Origin: an uncultured Oceanospirillaceae bacterium
GTDB lineage: Bacteria; Pseudomonadota; Gammaproteobacteria; Pseudomonadales; Balneatricaceae
Length of the DNA: 55,838 nt
NCBI GenBank assembly: GCA_937138495.1
Contig: CAKZPE010000002.1
Location: 1-55,838, forward strand
Direction of reading: 5' to 3'
The translations under genes were made by a program, and so were the position numbers. Within the stretch, counting starts at the first letter, position 1. The number at the start of each line of letters is the position of its first letter. This document shows, piece after piece, positions 8,467-16,828 of this stretch. Below the pieces are notes generated by a model. It had not been told where the DNA came from. It saw only the letters and a list, made by a program, of their open reading frames with translations, and searched no databases.

Positions 8467-9252
8467 ATGAAAATCCCTGTTTACCAGGTAGATGCATTCA
8501 CTGACAGCCTGTTTGGCGGTAATCCCGCGGCCGTCTGCCTGCTGGAAAGCTGGCCTGACGACGAACAGTTACAAATGATAGCGGCAGAAAATAATCTGGC
8601 AGAAACCGCGTACATCGTTACCGCCGAAAACGGCTACGAACTGCGCTGGTTTACCCCGGCAGTCGAAATAGACCTCTGTGGTCACGCGACACTGGCAGCG
8701 GCATACATCATCTTCCGGTTTCTTCAGCCGGCACTGAACCAGGTCAGCTTCAGCACCAAGAGCGGCGTATTAACAGTACAGCGTGAAACTGAAGACCGGC
8801 TCAGCCTTGATTTTCCGGCCAGAAAACCTGTGCCTGCAGATATCACACAGGCAGCGATCAACGCCATGGGCAAAGCCCCCATAGCCGCCTGGCAATCCCG
8901 GGATCTGATGCTGGTATATGAAAATGAAGCCGATATTCTGGCGCTGGAACCCGACTGGTTGGCATTTAAAGAACTGAACAGCCACTTCGCAGTCATTGCC
9001 ACCGCAAAAGGCGATCAGGCTGATTTTGTATCACGCTTTTTTGCGCCACTGGCAGGCATCCCTGAGGATCCGGTCACCGGTTCAGCACACTGCACCCTGA
9101 TTCCTTTCTGGGCAGACCGGCTTGGAAAAGACAAATTGCTTGCCCGGCAACTCTCCGCCCGGGGCGGCACACTTTATTGCCAGCACAAAGGCGACCGGGT
9201 CATCATGAGCGGCCACGCCGTTCTGTTTATGCAGGGTGAGATATACCTGTAA
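8467..9252 (+). CDS. PhzF-family isomerase/epimerase
   Basis: A 261-residue protein of the PhzF (diaminopimelate-epimerase fold) family. The N-terminus IPVYQVDAFTDSLFGGNPAA is the family signature. The catalytic glutamate, residue 46, lies in NNLAETAYIV. The second half holds the mirrored glycine-rich motif near GIPEDPVTGSAHC. Well-studied members isomerise dihydro-hydroxyanthranilate in phenazine synthesis, but no phenazine genes are here, so the substrate is unknown. It is divergent from a MocR regulator, a pairing that suggests an amino-compound as substrate or inducer. AAAGG lies upstream of the ATG. Confidence 0.88.
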   Translation: MKIPVYQVDAFTDSLFGGNPAAVCLLESWPDDEQLQMIAAENNLAETAYIVTAENGYELRWFTPAVEIDLCGHATLAAAYIIFRFLQPALNQVSFSTKSGVLTVQRETEDRLSLDFPARKPVPADITQAAINAMGKAPIAAWQSRDLMLVYENEADILALEPDWLAFKELNSHFAVIATAKGDQADFVSRFFAPLAGIPEDPVTGSAHCTLIPFWADRLGKDKLLARQLSARGGTLYCQHKGDRVIMSGHAVLFMQGEIYL

Positions 9253-9258
9253 GTAAAA

Positions 9259-9280
9259 GCCGGTGGAAACACCGGCATTT
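9259..9280 (+). terminator. Hairpin after the phzF-like gene
   Basis: GCCGGTG (9259-9265) pairs with CACCGGC (9270-9276) across a GAAA loop, six bases after the stop codon. It is followed by ATTT and preceded by AAAA, so it could end transcription from both sides, although the T-tract is short. Confidence 0.5.
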
Positions 9281-9311
9281 AACGCTGCCACCCACACAGG
9301 GGAACTCTGTA

Positions 9312-10214
9312 TTACCCACCAACCACCTGCTCATTTTCATTCTGTGACAGCTCATGCGCGGCGATCGCCAGCAAAATCAGCGCACCGCCGACGGCCTGCA
9401 ACAGTGTTGTCACCTGCCCCAATACAATGAAACCGATAATCATGGCAAACACGGGCTCTGACAACTCAATCAGCTGCACCGACTGACTGCTCATCAGGCT
9501 CAGCGCCTTAACGGTGCACCAGAAACCGCCAATGGTCGGTAACAGAGCAAGCAGAACAAGAGATGGCAGACTTTCTGAATCAGGCAGACTCACGCCGGTC
9601 AGCACAAAAGGAACCGCAAGATACGCAACACCGAATAACATCAGTGAAAACACCGTGATCAGCCCGCCTCCCAGTTCAAACCGTTTTGATAACACCAGAA
9701 ACATGCCGTAGCCGACACCGGACAACACAGCATAGGCAATGCCTGCGACGCTTCCTGCCCCGGGATCACCTACATCCAAAAAAATCAGCGATAAGCCGGC
9801 AAGTGACAAACCGATTGAAACCACATCGATCGCGTACAGGCCACGCTTTTCAAGCACGGCACTGAACACAAAGGTCGTAACCGTCGACGCTCCAAACAGG
9901 CAGAACACAACAACCGCAACATTGATGTACTGGTAAGCGGCCGTTTCAAAGTTATAAAGCATAAAGAAACCAAAACCGGCACAAAGAGCGAGCTGTTTCC
10001 AGCGTGCGCCCAGATAATCGCAAACGGCCTGCCGTTTCCCACTTAACAACAGCACTACCCCCAGCACGGCAAGTGCCAGTAAACACTTATAGAAAGCAAC
10101 GGCCTGTGCCGATAACCCGGACGCGAACAAATTGACACTGATCACTCCGACAGTGCCGTTAAATAAGGCGGCGAGTGTTGCCAGAACACCACCCGCCAAA
10201 CGTGATCCACCCAT
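9312..10214 (-). CDS. EamA/DMT-family transporter
   Basis: A 300-residue drug/metabolite transporter with about ten transmembrane helices in two EamA repeats: the first from LAGGVLATLAALFNGTVGVI, the second from GIAYAVLSGVGYGMFLVLSK. I choose the ATG at 10212-10214 (MGGSRLAGG) because AGGAAACAGG lies just before it; an upstream in-frame start would add 16 polar residues. DMT proteins typically export amino acids, amines or other small metabolites. It is divergent from a MocR regulator, which suggests the substrate is related to an amino-compound sensed by that regulator (inference). Confidence 0.87.
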   Translation of the reverse strand: MGGSRLAGGVLATLAALFNGTVGVISVNLFASGLSAQAVAFYKCLLALAVLGVVLLLSGKRQAVCDYLGARWKQLALCAGFGFFMLYNFETAAYQYINVAVVVFCLFGASTVTTFVFSAVLEKRGLYAIDVVSIGLSLAGLSLIFLDVGDPGAGSVAGIAYAVLSGVGYGMFLVLSKRFELGGGLITVFSLMLFGVAYLAVPFVLTGVSLPDSESLPSLVLLALLPTIGGFWCTVKALSLMSSQSVQLIELSEPVFAMIIGFIVLGQVTTLLQAVGGALILLAIAAHELSQNENEQVVGG

Positions 10215-10524
10215 TGAAACCTGTTTCCTGTTATGACTGTCTGATCTGCATACAGGGGTCAATTTTCCCTGTAAGGATTAGGATTAACTGATATTTGCCC
10301 GCCAGACGGCACATCCGGTGGCCAATATGAATTATGTGATTGTCTTTGTTACTATTAATCACTGACAGAGGTCTGAACTATCAGTCGCTCTTTAACTCTA
10401 TACCGGGTAACACTGCTCTGTGCGCCGACAGAAATGTGAAGCCGTACCCTGTATGGATGTAACCCGGCGCTATGCATCAGTGTCTGTAACACCGCCTTCA
10501 CTCGGGCAACACAATTCAGGCATA
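10215..10524. other. Divergent promoter region between EamA transporter and MocR genes
   Basis: This 310-bp region must hold both promoters. I see a direct GGATTA repeat (10276-10287) and two near-inverted pieces, CCGGGTAAC near 10408 and GTAACCCGG near 10459, which may be regulator sites. No perfect operator or RNA gene was recognised. Confidence 0.4.
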
Positions 10525-11973
10525 ATGCATACAAATAAAAACAAAAGCAACACAATAATGACAAACAAAATCGAAAAGATCGCCATTGCACCCAACAATA
10601 CCTACCCCATATATATGGCGGTCGCCAATCAGTTTGAAGAACTTATTAAAAACAATGAATACATCTACAACGAACGCCTCCCCGCCCTGCGGTTACTGGC
10701 TGAGCACCTGGGTGTTGCTCTTGATACCGTCAAGAAAGCCTACTCAGAGCTTGAAAGCCGGCAACTGGTTTATTCCCGGGTAGGCAGCGGCACTTACGTC
10801 AAATGGCGTCAGGCCGGTAACGCCGACGCTACTCTCAGCGAAACCTTTATACCACCCAATAGCAGCACAATTGATTTAAGTCTGAATGAACAACTGCTGC
10901 TGAATGAACGCGGCACCGAACTTGGCAACGCAATGGCCCGCCTGGCTCAGCAGAGCGCCCGCCTCAACCTGATGACCAGCTACCAGGCACCTGAACATAT
11001 AATCCAGCCACAGCTGGACATCATTGCCCGCTTTATGAACGACGCCGGCATTCCGGCCACCACAGGTGAAATGCTGCTCACATCCGGTGCCCAGCAAGGC
11101 CTGCATCTGGTCCTGCAGTATCTGCTGAATCAGAACGATGTCATTGTCACCGGCAAACTGGCGTACCCGGGCATTAAGCAGGCCGCCAGCATGCTGGGAC
11201 GCACACTGACAACAGTGGCTCAGGATGCGGAAGGTCTGGATATCAGCGATCTGGAAACACTGCTAAGTAAACAAACCGTCAACGCCGTCTACATCACCCC
11301 TGAATACGACAACCCAACGACCGCCGTCATGAGCCTGACCCGCCGGGAACGCCTGGCTAAACTGGCCCGGGAGCATAACTTCCTTATCATCGAAGACGGC
11401 GCCCTGCACATGCCACCAAACGGCCTGCCTTCTCTCTATTCTATGGTGCCGGAGCAGTGCATCTACCTGTTCAGTTTCTCCAAGATTCTGGCCGGCGGAC
11501 TGCGGCTTGGAACCCTGCTTGCTTCGGGACGTAACTACCGCAGAATGGCCGTCGCACAGCAAAGCCAGTACTGGATGGTCTCTCCCTTCCTCACCAGCCT
11601 TGCTTCCGACATGATTCTGAATGGCGCAGCCAAACGCCTGCTGGATAAACAGACCGATGAACTTCAGACACGCCTGCAGATAAGCAAAGATATTCTGCAA
11701 GGCTACAGCATCAGCGGCAGCGCACCGGGCTATCACCTGTGGCTGGAATTACCGCAGCACATCAGCACCGACAGTTTTATCAGCACCCTGAAAAGCCACA
11801 GCGTGGAAGTTGCTCCGGCAAAAGCATTCTGTATGGATAACAGCCCTGCCCCTCAGGCTGTGCGGATTAGCCTGGCCGGATCTGTCAGCACGGAAAACTT
11901 TATCAGAGGTCTGGAGATCATTAAGGAATGCCTGGAAGACTCCGAACAGGACGGTGACTGGAGCATTATCTGA
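10525..11973 (+). CDS. MocR-type regulator (GntR domain plus aminotransferase fold I)
   Basis: A second MocR-type regulator, 482 residues from the ATG at 10525, chosen because CAGG lies four bases before it. An open frame continues 35 codons further upstream without family similarity. The GntR domain spans about residues 20-85 (IYMAVANQFEELIKNNEYIY, then RLLAEHLGVALDTVKKAY). The aminotransferase-like domain holds the PLP lysine at residue 320 in LFSFSKILAGGLRLG and the strand LLTSGAQQGLHLVLQYLL. It is divergent from the EamA transporter gene, its likely target. It differs in sequence from the MocR protein at 6.8 kb and is not a recent duplicate. Confidence 0.9.
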   Translation: MHTNKNKSNTIMTNKIEKIAIAPNNTYPIYMAVANQFEELIKNNEYIYNERLPALRLLAEHLGVALDTVKKAYSELESRQLVYSRVGSGTYVKWRQAGNADATLSETFIPPNSSTIDLSLNEQLLLNERGTELGNAMARLAQQSARLNLMTSYQAPEHIIQPQLDIIARFMNDAGIPATTGEMLLTSGAQQGLHLVLQYLLNQNDVIVTGKLAYPGIKQAASMLGRTLTTVAQDAEGLDISDLETLLSKQTVNAVYITPEYDNPTTAVMSLTRRERLAKLAREHNFLIIEDGALHMPPNGLPSLYSMVPEQCIYLFSFSKILAGGLRLGTLLASGRNYRRMAVAQQSQYWMVSPFLTSLASDMILNGAAKRLLDKQTDELQTRLQISKDILQGYSISGSAPGYHLWLELPQHISTDSFISTLKSHSVEVAPAKAFCMDNSPAPQAVRISLAGSVSTENFIRGLEIIKECLEDSEQDGDWSII

Positions 11974-11986
11974 ACCGCTGCCATTA

Positions 11987-12015
11987 TGCAGGTAACCGGT
12001 AAAACGTTACCTGCA
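11987..12015 (+). terminator. Perfect 10-bp hairpin after the second MocR gene
   Basis: TGCAGGTAAC (11987-11996) pairs with GTTACCTGCA (12006-12015) across a nine-base loop, 14 bases after the stop. No T-tract follows, so termination would need Rho or another factor. It could instead be a processing or protein-binding site. Confidence 0.4.
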
Positions 12016-12195
12016 AGGTTCTTCGCACCCGAAACCACAGGCTTTCAGGTTTTTCCGGCTGAACCTTCATCCTTCCGCTATCAACCGCATCAGCCTGACA
12101 GCGTTCACAAGCAGCCCTGAAAACAACGGCTGTTATTAAAAACATTTCGGGGTAATGTTCTACAACCCTTATCAAATGGACTGAGAACCGCTTCA

Positions 12196-12780
12196 ATGAC
12201 TGAACATATTACCGCCAGCCTTCTGGAAGCCCGGGAGGGCCTCGACAACCTGATCAACTCACCGGAAACATTACAAAACATAGCCACCGGTGCCGAATGG
12301 ATTGTTTCATCCGTGAGTAATGGCGGACGGGTATTTTCCTGCGGAAATGGCGGCTCAATGTGTGATGCAATGCATTTCGCCGAAGAACTCACCGGCCGCT
12401 ACCGAAACACCCGTAAAGGTGTGGCGGCAATGGCCATTAGCGATCCTTCTCATATCAGCTGTGTCGCCAATGACTTTGGATATGACTGTATTTTTTCGCG
12501 ATACCTGGAAAGCCACGGCAACAGCAAGGACCTGCTTATCGCTCTCAGCACCAGTGGCAGCAGCAAAAATATCATTAAGGCAGTCGAAGCAGCCCGCGAA
12601 GAAGGTATCAGAAGCATTGTACTGACAGGCAAACCGGATTCACCTCTGCAGGCACTGGCAGACCTCTGCATTTGCACGCCAGCAGGCAGTTACGCCGACC
12701 GCGTGCAGGAACTGCACATAAAAGTACTGCATATTTTCATTGAGCTGACAGAACGAAGACTCTTTCCTGAAAATTATTAG
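12196..12780 (+). CDS. gmhA: Phosphoheptose isomerase (sedoheptulose 7-phosphate isomerase)
   Basis: A 194-residue SIS-domain enzyme that converts sedoheptulose 7-phosphate to D-glycero-D-manno-heptose 7-phosphate for the lipopolysaccharide inner core. The GmhA signatures are clear: RVFSCGNGGSMCDAMHFAEE, then LTGRYRNTRKG, then AISDPSHISCVANDFGYD, then ALSTSGSSKNIIKAV with the phosphosugar-binding serines, and YADRVQELHIKVLHI with the metal/catalytic Glu and His. The length matches the family (about 192-197). The other ADP-heptose genes are not adjacent, so this is an isolated copy. The Shine-Dalgarno is weak. Confidence 0.93.
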   Translation: MTEHITASLLEAREGLDNLINSPETLQNIATGAEWIVSSVSNGGRVFSCGNGGSMCDAMHFAEELTGRYRNTRKGVAAMAISDPSHISCVANDFGYDCIFSRYLESHGNSKDLLIALSTSGSSKNIIKAVEAAREEGIRSIVLTGKPDSPLQALADLCICTPAGSYADRVQELHIKVLHIFIELTERRLFPENY

Positions 12781-12781
12781 C

Positions 12782-12799
12782 CATTCAACCGGTTGAATG
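12782..12799. repeat. 18-bp perfect palindrome downstream of gmhA
   Basis: CATTCAACC (12782-12790) is followed directly by its reverse complement GGTTGAATG (12791-12799), one base after the gmhA stop codon. With no loop and no T-tract it is a poor terminator and looks more like a protein-binding site. No protein is assigned. Confidence 0.4.
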
Positions 12800-12902
12800 A
12801 GACATCAAAGAAGCCGCCTCTGGCCGCCTTCTGATGCGTTTATCTTTTGATCTCTGTATACCGGCCACCACCGTGTTCCGTGGCAGCCTGAAAGCATCTC
12901 AG

Positions 12903-14285
12903 CTACCGAAGCTGATACCGGGCATCACTGACGGCTTTTTTCATCACTTCTTCAGCACTTGGATGATATACCGGCATGTCCAGTACCTGATCAGCCGTCA
13001 TTTTGTGGGTTATGGCCAATGCCAGCAAGTGCGCGAGATGCTCCGCCTGATAGCCAAGCAACTCTGCCCCGAGTATTTCACCTGAGTGCGCATCCAGATA
13101 GACCTGCATCCTTCCCTGAGTTTTTTTCCATACTTCATGCCTTGGGCTGTTAAACGGCACATCTCCGATGACAATCCCGGTGCCTTCAAGTTGCCGAAAA
13201 CTCTGCCCTACAATCGCCATTTGCGGATCAGTAAAGTAAATACCTAATGGTGTCTTACGCCTGACTGTCTCTGTCGACGGATAGATCAGAGCGTTACTGC
13301 CGGCAATTCTGCCTTCATCATATGCTTCATGCCACAGCGGCAGATCACTGGTGGCATCACCGGTAATATAGATTGGCAAATCACCACACTGCATCGTCTG
13401 CGGATCAAACAACGGGATACCCTGCTTACTGAGCTGAATGTCGGTGTTATGCAAATCCATCTGATCAACATTTGAAACCCGCCCGGTAGCGACTAATACG
13501 GCCTCAAATGATTCTGTAATGACACTGCCATCAGGCAATTCAAAAGCAATAACTGCGGCATCACTGTCTTCCCAGGCTCCAATAATTCTGCCTTGCAGGT
13601 ATATATCCAGCTCCTGGCTGAGGCATCTAAGGGTTTCAGCCTGCATTTGGGGGTGAGTCAAATCGCCAGTTTTACCACTGCGCCCGTATAACCGGGTTTT
13701 AACACCCAGGCGGTGAAATGATTGCCCAAGCTCTAAAGCAATCACCCCTAAACCTATTACCGCCAGTGATGCCGGCAGATCCGTCCGCTCGAAAATGTTG
13801 TCACTGGTATAGATTCTGCTGGCAACAGGCAACAACTCTTGGGGGATGTCTGGCCGCGAACCACAGGCAATAATAATTTTTTCGGCCTGGACGGTTAAGT
13901 TGTCATCTATCCGCAGCTGATTATTAGCAACGAACTTAGCCTGTCCCTGCAGTTTTACATGCTCAGGAATTTTATCGATTTGCTTTAACACATTACCGAC
14001 AAACTTATTGGCACGGTCTTCTCTGATGCGCCTGAAGACCTGCTCTCCGTCTACAGAAGGTTCACCATGAATACCAAACGGAAACCCGTGGCGCATTTCA
14101 TGGGCATGATCGGCAGCGGTAATAAGCATTTTACTGGGCATACAGCCAACCCTGGCGCAGGTAGTACCGTATGGGCCGTGCTGGATCATCACAAAATCAT
14201 CGGTTTGACGGCGAATCCGTGAATAGGCGCCCAGCCCGGCCGTGCCTGATCCGACAATTGCATATTCTACTTCTTTAATTTTCAT
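12903..14285 (-). CDS. Dihydrolipoyl dehydrogenase-like disulfide oxidoreductase
   Basis: A 460-residue flavoprotein of the pyridine nucleotide-disulfide oxidoreductase class I. The FAD fold starts at residue 8 (YAIVGSGTAGLGAYSRI), the redox disulfide is Cys43/Cys48 in GTTCARVGCMPSKML, the NAD fold has LAVIGLGVIALELGQSFHRL, the second FAD motif is YITGDAT, and the catalytic His-Glu pair sits in the C-terminal MPVYHPSAEEVMKKAV. It differs from the housekeeping Lpd active site (CLNVGC) and belongs to a divergent branch whose partner is not known. It is the last gene of the dmdA-like operon, 56 bp after the ligase gene. A redox role tied to that operon is an inference. Confidence 0.85.
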   Translation of the reverse strand: MKIKEVEYAIVGSGTAGLGAYSRIRRQTDDFVMIQHGPYGTTCARVGCMPSKMLITAADHAHEMRHGFPFGIHGEPSVDGEQVFRRIREDRANKFVGNVLKQIDKIPEHVKLQGQAKFVANNQLRIDDNLTVQAEKIIIACGSRPDIPQELLPVASRIYTSDNIFERTDLPASLAVIGLGVIALELGQSFHRLGVKTRLYGRSGKTGDLTHPQMQAETLRCLSQELDIYLQGRIIGAWEDSDAAVIAFELPDGSVITESFEAVLVATGRVSNVDQMDLHNTDIQLSKQGIPLFDPQTMQCGDLPIYITGDATSDLPLWHEAYDEGRIAGSNALIYPSTETVRRKTPLGIYFTDPQMAIVGQSFRQLEGTGIVIGDVPFNSPRHEVWKKTQGRMQVYLDAHSGEILGAELLGYQAEHLAHLLALAITHKMTADQVLDMPVYHPSAEEVMKKAVSDARYQLR

Positions 14286-14341
14286 ATATAAGCCACTGAT
14301 TTATAGACTATAAATACATAGTTCTGCTGACACCGCTGTGG

Positions 14342-15982
14342 TCAGATTGATTCGGCAATTGTTTTGGCAGTTTCGCGCAGCACGAATTTTTGTATTTTGC
14401 CGGTCGCCGTACGTGGCACCTTACAAAACTCAATGTACCCGGGCATTTTGTACCCGGCCAGGTGCTCCCGGCACCCACTGATAAGTGCTTCTTTGCTGAT
14501 GTCATGCCCGTCTTTCAGTTCAACAAACGCACAGGGACGTTCACCCCACTTAGAGTCCGGCATGGCAACAACCGCAGCGACCGAAACAGCAGCATGCTTA
14601 TACAGTGCATCTTCAATTTCGATGGATGAAATATTCTCGCCACCTGAAATAATAATATCCTTGGAGCGGTCCCTCAGCTGAATATATCCATCCGGATGAA
14701 TGACACCCAGATCACCGGAATGAAACCAGCCTCCGCGGAATGCTGCTTCGGTTGCCTGAGGATTTTTGAAATAACCTTTCATAACCACATTGCCGCGAAA
14801 CATCACTTCGCCGAGAGTTTCGCCGTCGTGGGGTACCGGCACAAGTGTATCCGGATCCAATACATTAAGGGCTTCCAGTGGCAGATAACGCACGCCCTGA
14901 CGGGCCTTCAGCGCGGCTTGTTCACCATGAGACAGATGACGCCATTCCTGATGCCATTCGTTCACCACGGCAGGGCCGTAAGTTTCCGTCAGGCCGTAGA
15001 GATGAACCACATCAAACCCGGCAGCCTTCATGTCCGCAAGGGTTACTTCCGGTGGCGGCGCAGCGGCGGTCATAAACTGAATCCGTGATGACAACCGGGT
15101 ATTTTCCTGTCCGGACAGGATCAGGGACATGACGATAGGAGCACCACACAGATGGCTTACCTTATGCTCAGTCAGTGCATGCCAGACTGGCTCGGCACGG
15201 ACTTGCCTCAGACATACATGCGTCCCGGCAACCGCCGATAAGGTCCACGGGAAACACCAGCCATTGCAATGAAACATGGGCAAGGTCCACAGATACACCG
15301 CATGCTTTTGCATCCCGGTTGTTAACACATTGCCCTGTGACAACAGGTATGCACCGCGGTGGTGTGACACCACCCCCTTAGGATCACCCGTTGTGCCTGA
15401 GGTGTAATTAATCGAGATTGCATCCCACTCATCTTCCGGCATCAGCCAGGCAAACGCCGGATCCCCCGAATTCACCAGGTCTTCGTAATCATGTGCTGAA
15501 ACCGGACAACGCTCGCCGGTAAATTCAACATCGTCGTAAATGATGACAGCCGGCTGAACAGAGGCATGTGCAAGAGCCTGCTGCAATAAAGGCACAAACT
15601 CAGCATCGGCAATGACCACCCGGGCTTCAGCATGATCAAGCTGAAAAGCAATGGTCGCAGGATCCAGCCGGGTATTGACAGAGTGGAGTACCGCCCCGCA
15701 CATAGGCACACCGTAGTGGCACTCCAGCATGGCCGGCGTATTCGCCAGTATGACGGATACAGTATGGCCTCTGCCGACCCCCATGGTATTCAGGGCTGAT
15801 GCCAGTTGCCGTGAACGCTTATAAAAGGCTTGATAGCTGCGCTGCAGATTACCGTGAATAATCGCAGTATGATCCGGAAACACACTCGCGGCCCGCTCCA
15901 GAAAACCGAGAGGTGTCAGGGGTTGGTAATTTGCAGAATTACGCTCCAGACCACGGTTATACGGTGAATTCATCATCGCCAT
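14342..15982 (-). CDS. Acyl-CoA synthetase (AMP-forming ligase), possible DmdB equivalent
   Basis: A 546-residue ANL-superfamily ligase that activates a carboxylic acid with ATP and CoA. The P-loop motif is INYTSGTTGDPKGVVSHHRG, followed by YGLTETYGP, then GGWFHSGDLGVIHPDGYIQL and the hinge RSKDIIISGGENISSIEIED. The C-terminal catalytic lysine lies in PRTATGKIQKFVLRE. The start codon follows the crotonase stop with no gap (TAAATG), so the two are translationally coupled. In the DMSP demethylation pathway a ligase (DmdB) activates methylmercaptopropionate, so next to a DmdA-like gene that is a plausible job, but sequence alone does not fix the substrate. Confidence 0.85.
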   Translation of the reverse strand: MAMMNSPYNRGLERNSANYQPLTPLGFLERAASVFPDHTAIIHGNLQRSYQAFYKRSRQLASALNTMGVGRGHTVSVILANTPAMLECHYGVPMCGAVLHSVNTRLDPATIAFQLDHAEARVVIADAEFVPLLQQALAHASVQPAVIIYDDVEFTGERCPVSAHDYEDLVNSGDPAFAWLMPEDEWDAISINYTSGTTGDPKGVVSHHRGAYLLSQGNVLTTGMQKHAVYLWTLPMFHCNGWCFPWTLSAVAGTHVCLRQVRAEPVWHALTEHKVSHLCGAPIVMSLILSGQENTRLSSRIQFMTAAAPPPEVTLADMKAAGFDVVHLYGLTETYGPAVVNEWHQEWRHLSHGEQAALKARQGVRYLPLEALNVLDPDTLVPVPHDGETLGEVMFRGNVVMKGYFKNPQATEAAFRGGWFHSGDLGVIHPDGYIQLRDRSKDIIISGGENISSIEIEDALYKHAAVSVAAVVAMPDSKWGERPCAFVELKDGHDISKEALISGCREHLAGYKMPGYIEFCKVPRTATGKIQKFVLRETAKTIAESI

Positions 15983-16798
15983 TTACTGATCACTCCATTG
16001 CGGTTTACGTTTTTCAATAAATGCGTTTATGCCTTCTTCTGCGTCTTTTGCGAGCATATTTTCAACCATGACACTGGCACAATACGCGTAGGCATCAGAC
16101 AACGGCATATGCTGCTGCCGGTAAAATGCCTGCTTGCCGGTTGAGACAGTGAGCACTGATTTCGCCGCGATCGTATCCGCCACATTCATCACAGTACCGG
16201 TGAGATCAGCCAATGGCATAACACGGTTTATGAGGCCGGTTTCTGAAGCGCGCTGTGCAGAAACCATCTCCCCCGTCAGTAACATTTCCATTGCATGCTT
16301 ACCGGACATGTTTCGGGACAGCGCCACCATAGGCGTGGAGCAAAATAAGCCGATATTGACACCCGGCGTGCCAAACAGCGCAGTATCACTGGCATATGCC
16401 AGATCGCAACTGGCCACCAACTGACAGCCCGCCGCTGTCGCCACCCCGGACACCTCTGCAATGACCGGCTTGGGATGACTGACAATCGCCTGCATAAGCG
16501 CACTGCACATTGCCATTATTTTGCGAAAATACGCCCGGCCATTATCATCCGCGCGGCGGCCGGCAGTGAGCTCTTTAAGATCATGCCCCGCACAGAATAC
16601 AGGGCCCTCAGCAGCGAGAATAATCACTCTGACAGCCGGATCAGCAGCCGCCTCGTGAAAGTGTCGCTGCAATTCATTCAGCATGGCTTCTGATAAGGCA
16701 TTTCGCCTGGCCGGATGATTCATTGTCAACCGCAAGACGCCCTGTGAGCTGCTGTGTGCCAATACCATTGGCAGTTCATTCTTATTATCAGTGGTCAT
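15983..16798 (-). CDS. Crotonase-family protein resembling ECHDC3, catalytic glutamates altered
   Basis: A 271-residue crotonase-superfamily protein. The oxyanion-hole segment FCAGHDLKELT and the second segment GVATAAGCQLVASCDLAYAS are present. In ordinary enoyl-CoA hydratases two glutamates follow (QPEITLG...PGAGGT pattern). Here the matching stretch is FGTPGVNIGLFCSTP, so glycine replaces the first glutamate and the second position is also changed. This and the ending INAFIEKRKPQWS are the pattern of the eukaryotic ECHDC3 group, whose reaction is poorly known. It sits between the dmdA-like and ligase genes, where DmdD or AcuH hydratases are found in DMSP pathways, but it is not a standard hydratase by its active site. 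Confidence 0.83.
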   Translation of the reverse strand: MTTDNKNELPMVLAHSSSQGVLRLTMNHPARRNALSEAMLNELQRHFHEAAADPAVRVIILAAEGPVFCAGHDLKELTAGRRADDNGRAYFRKIMAMCSALMQAIVSHPKPVIAEVSGVATAAGCQLVASCDLAYASDTALFGTPGVNIGLFCSTPMVALSRNMSGKHAMEMLLTGEMVSAQRASETGLINRVMPLADLTGTVMNVADTIAAKSVLTVSTGKQAFYRQQHMPLSDAYAYCASVMVENMLAKDAEEGINAFIEKRKPQWSDQ

Positions 16799-16828
16799 AA
16801 TGATGGCCCTGTTTATACGTTCACACGG

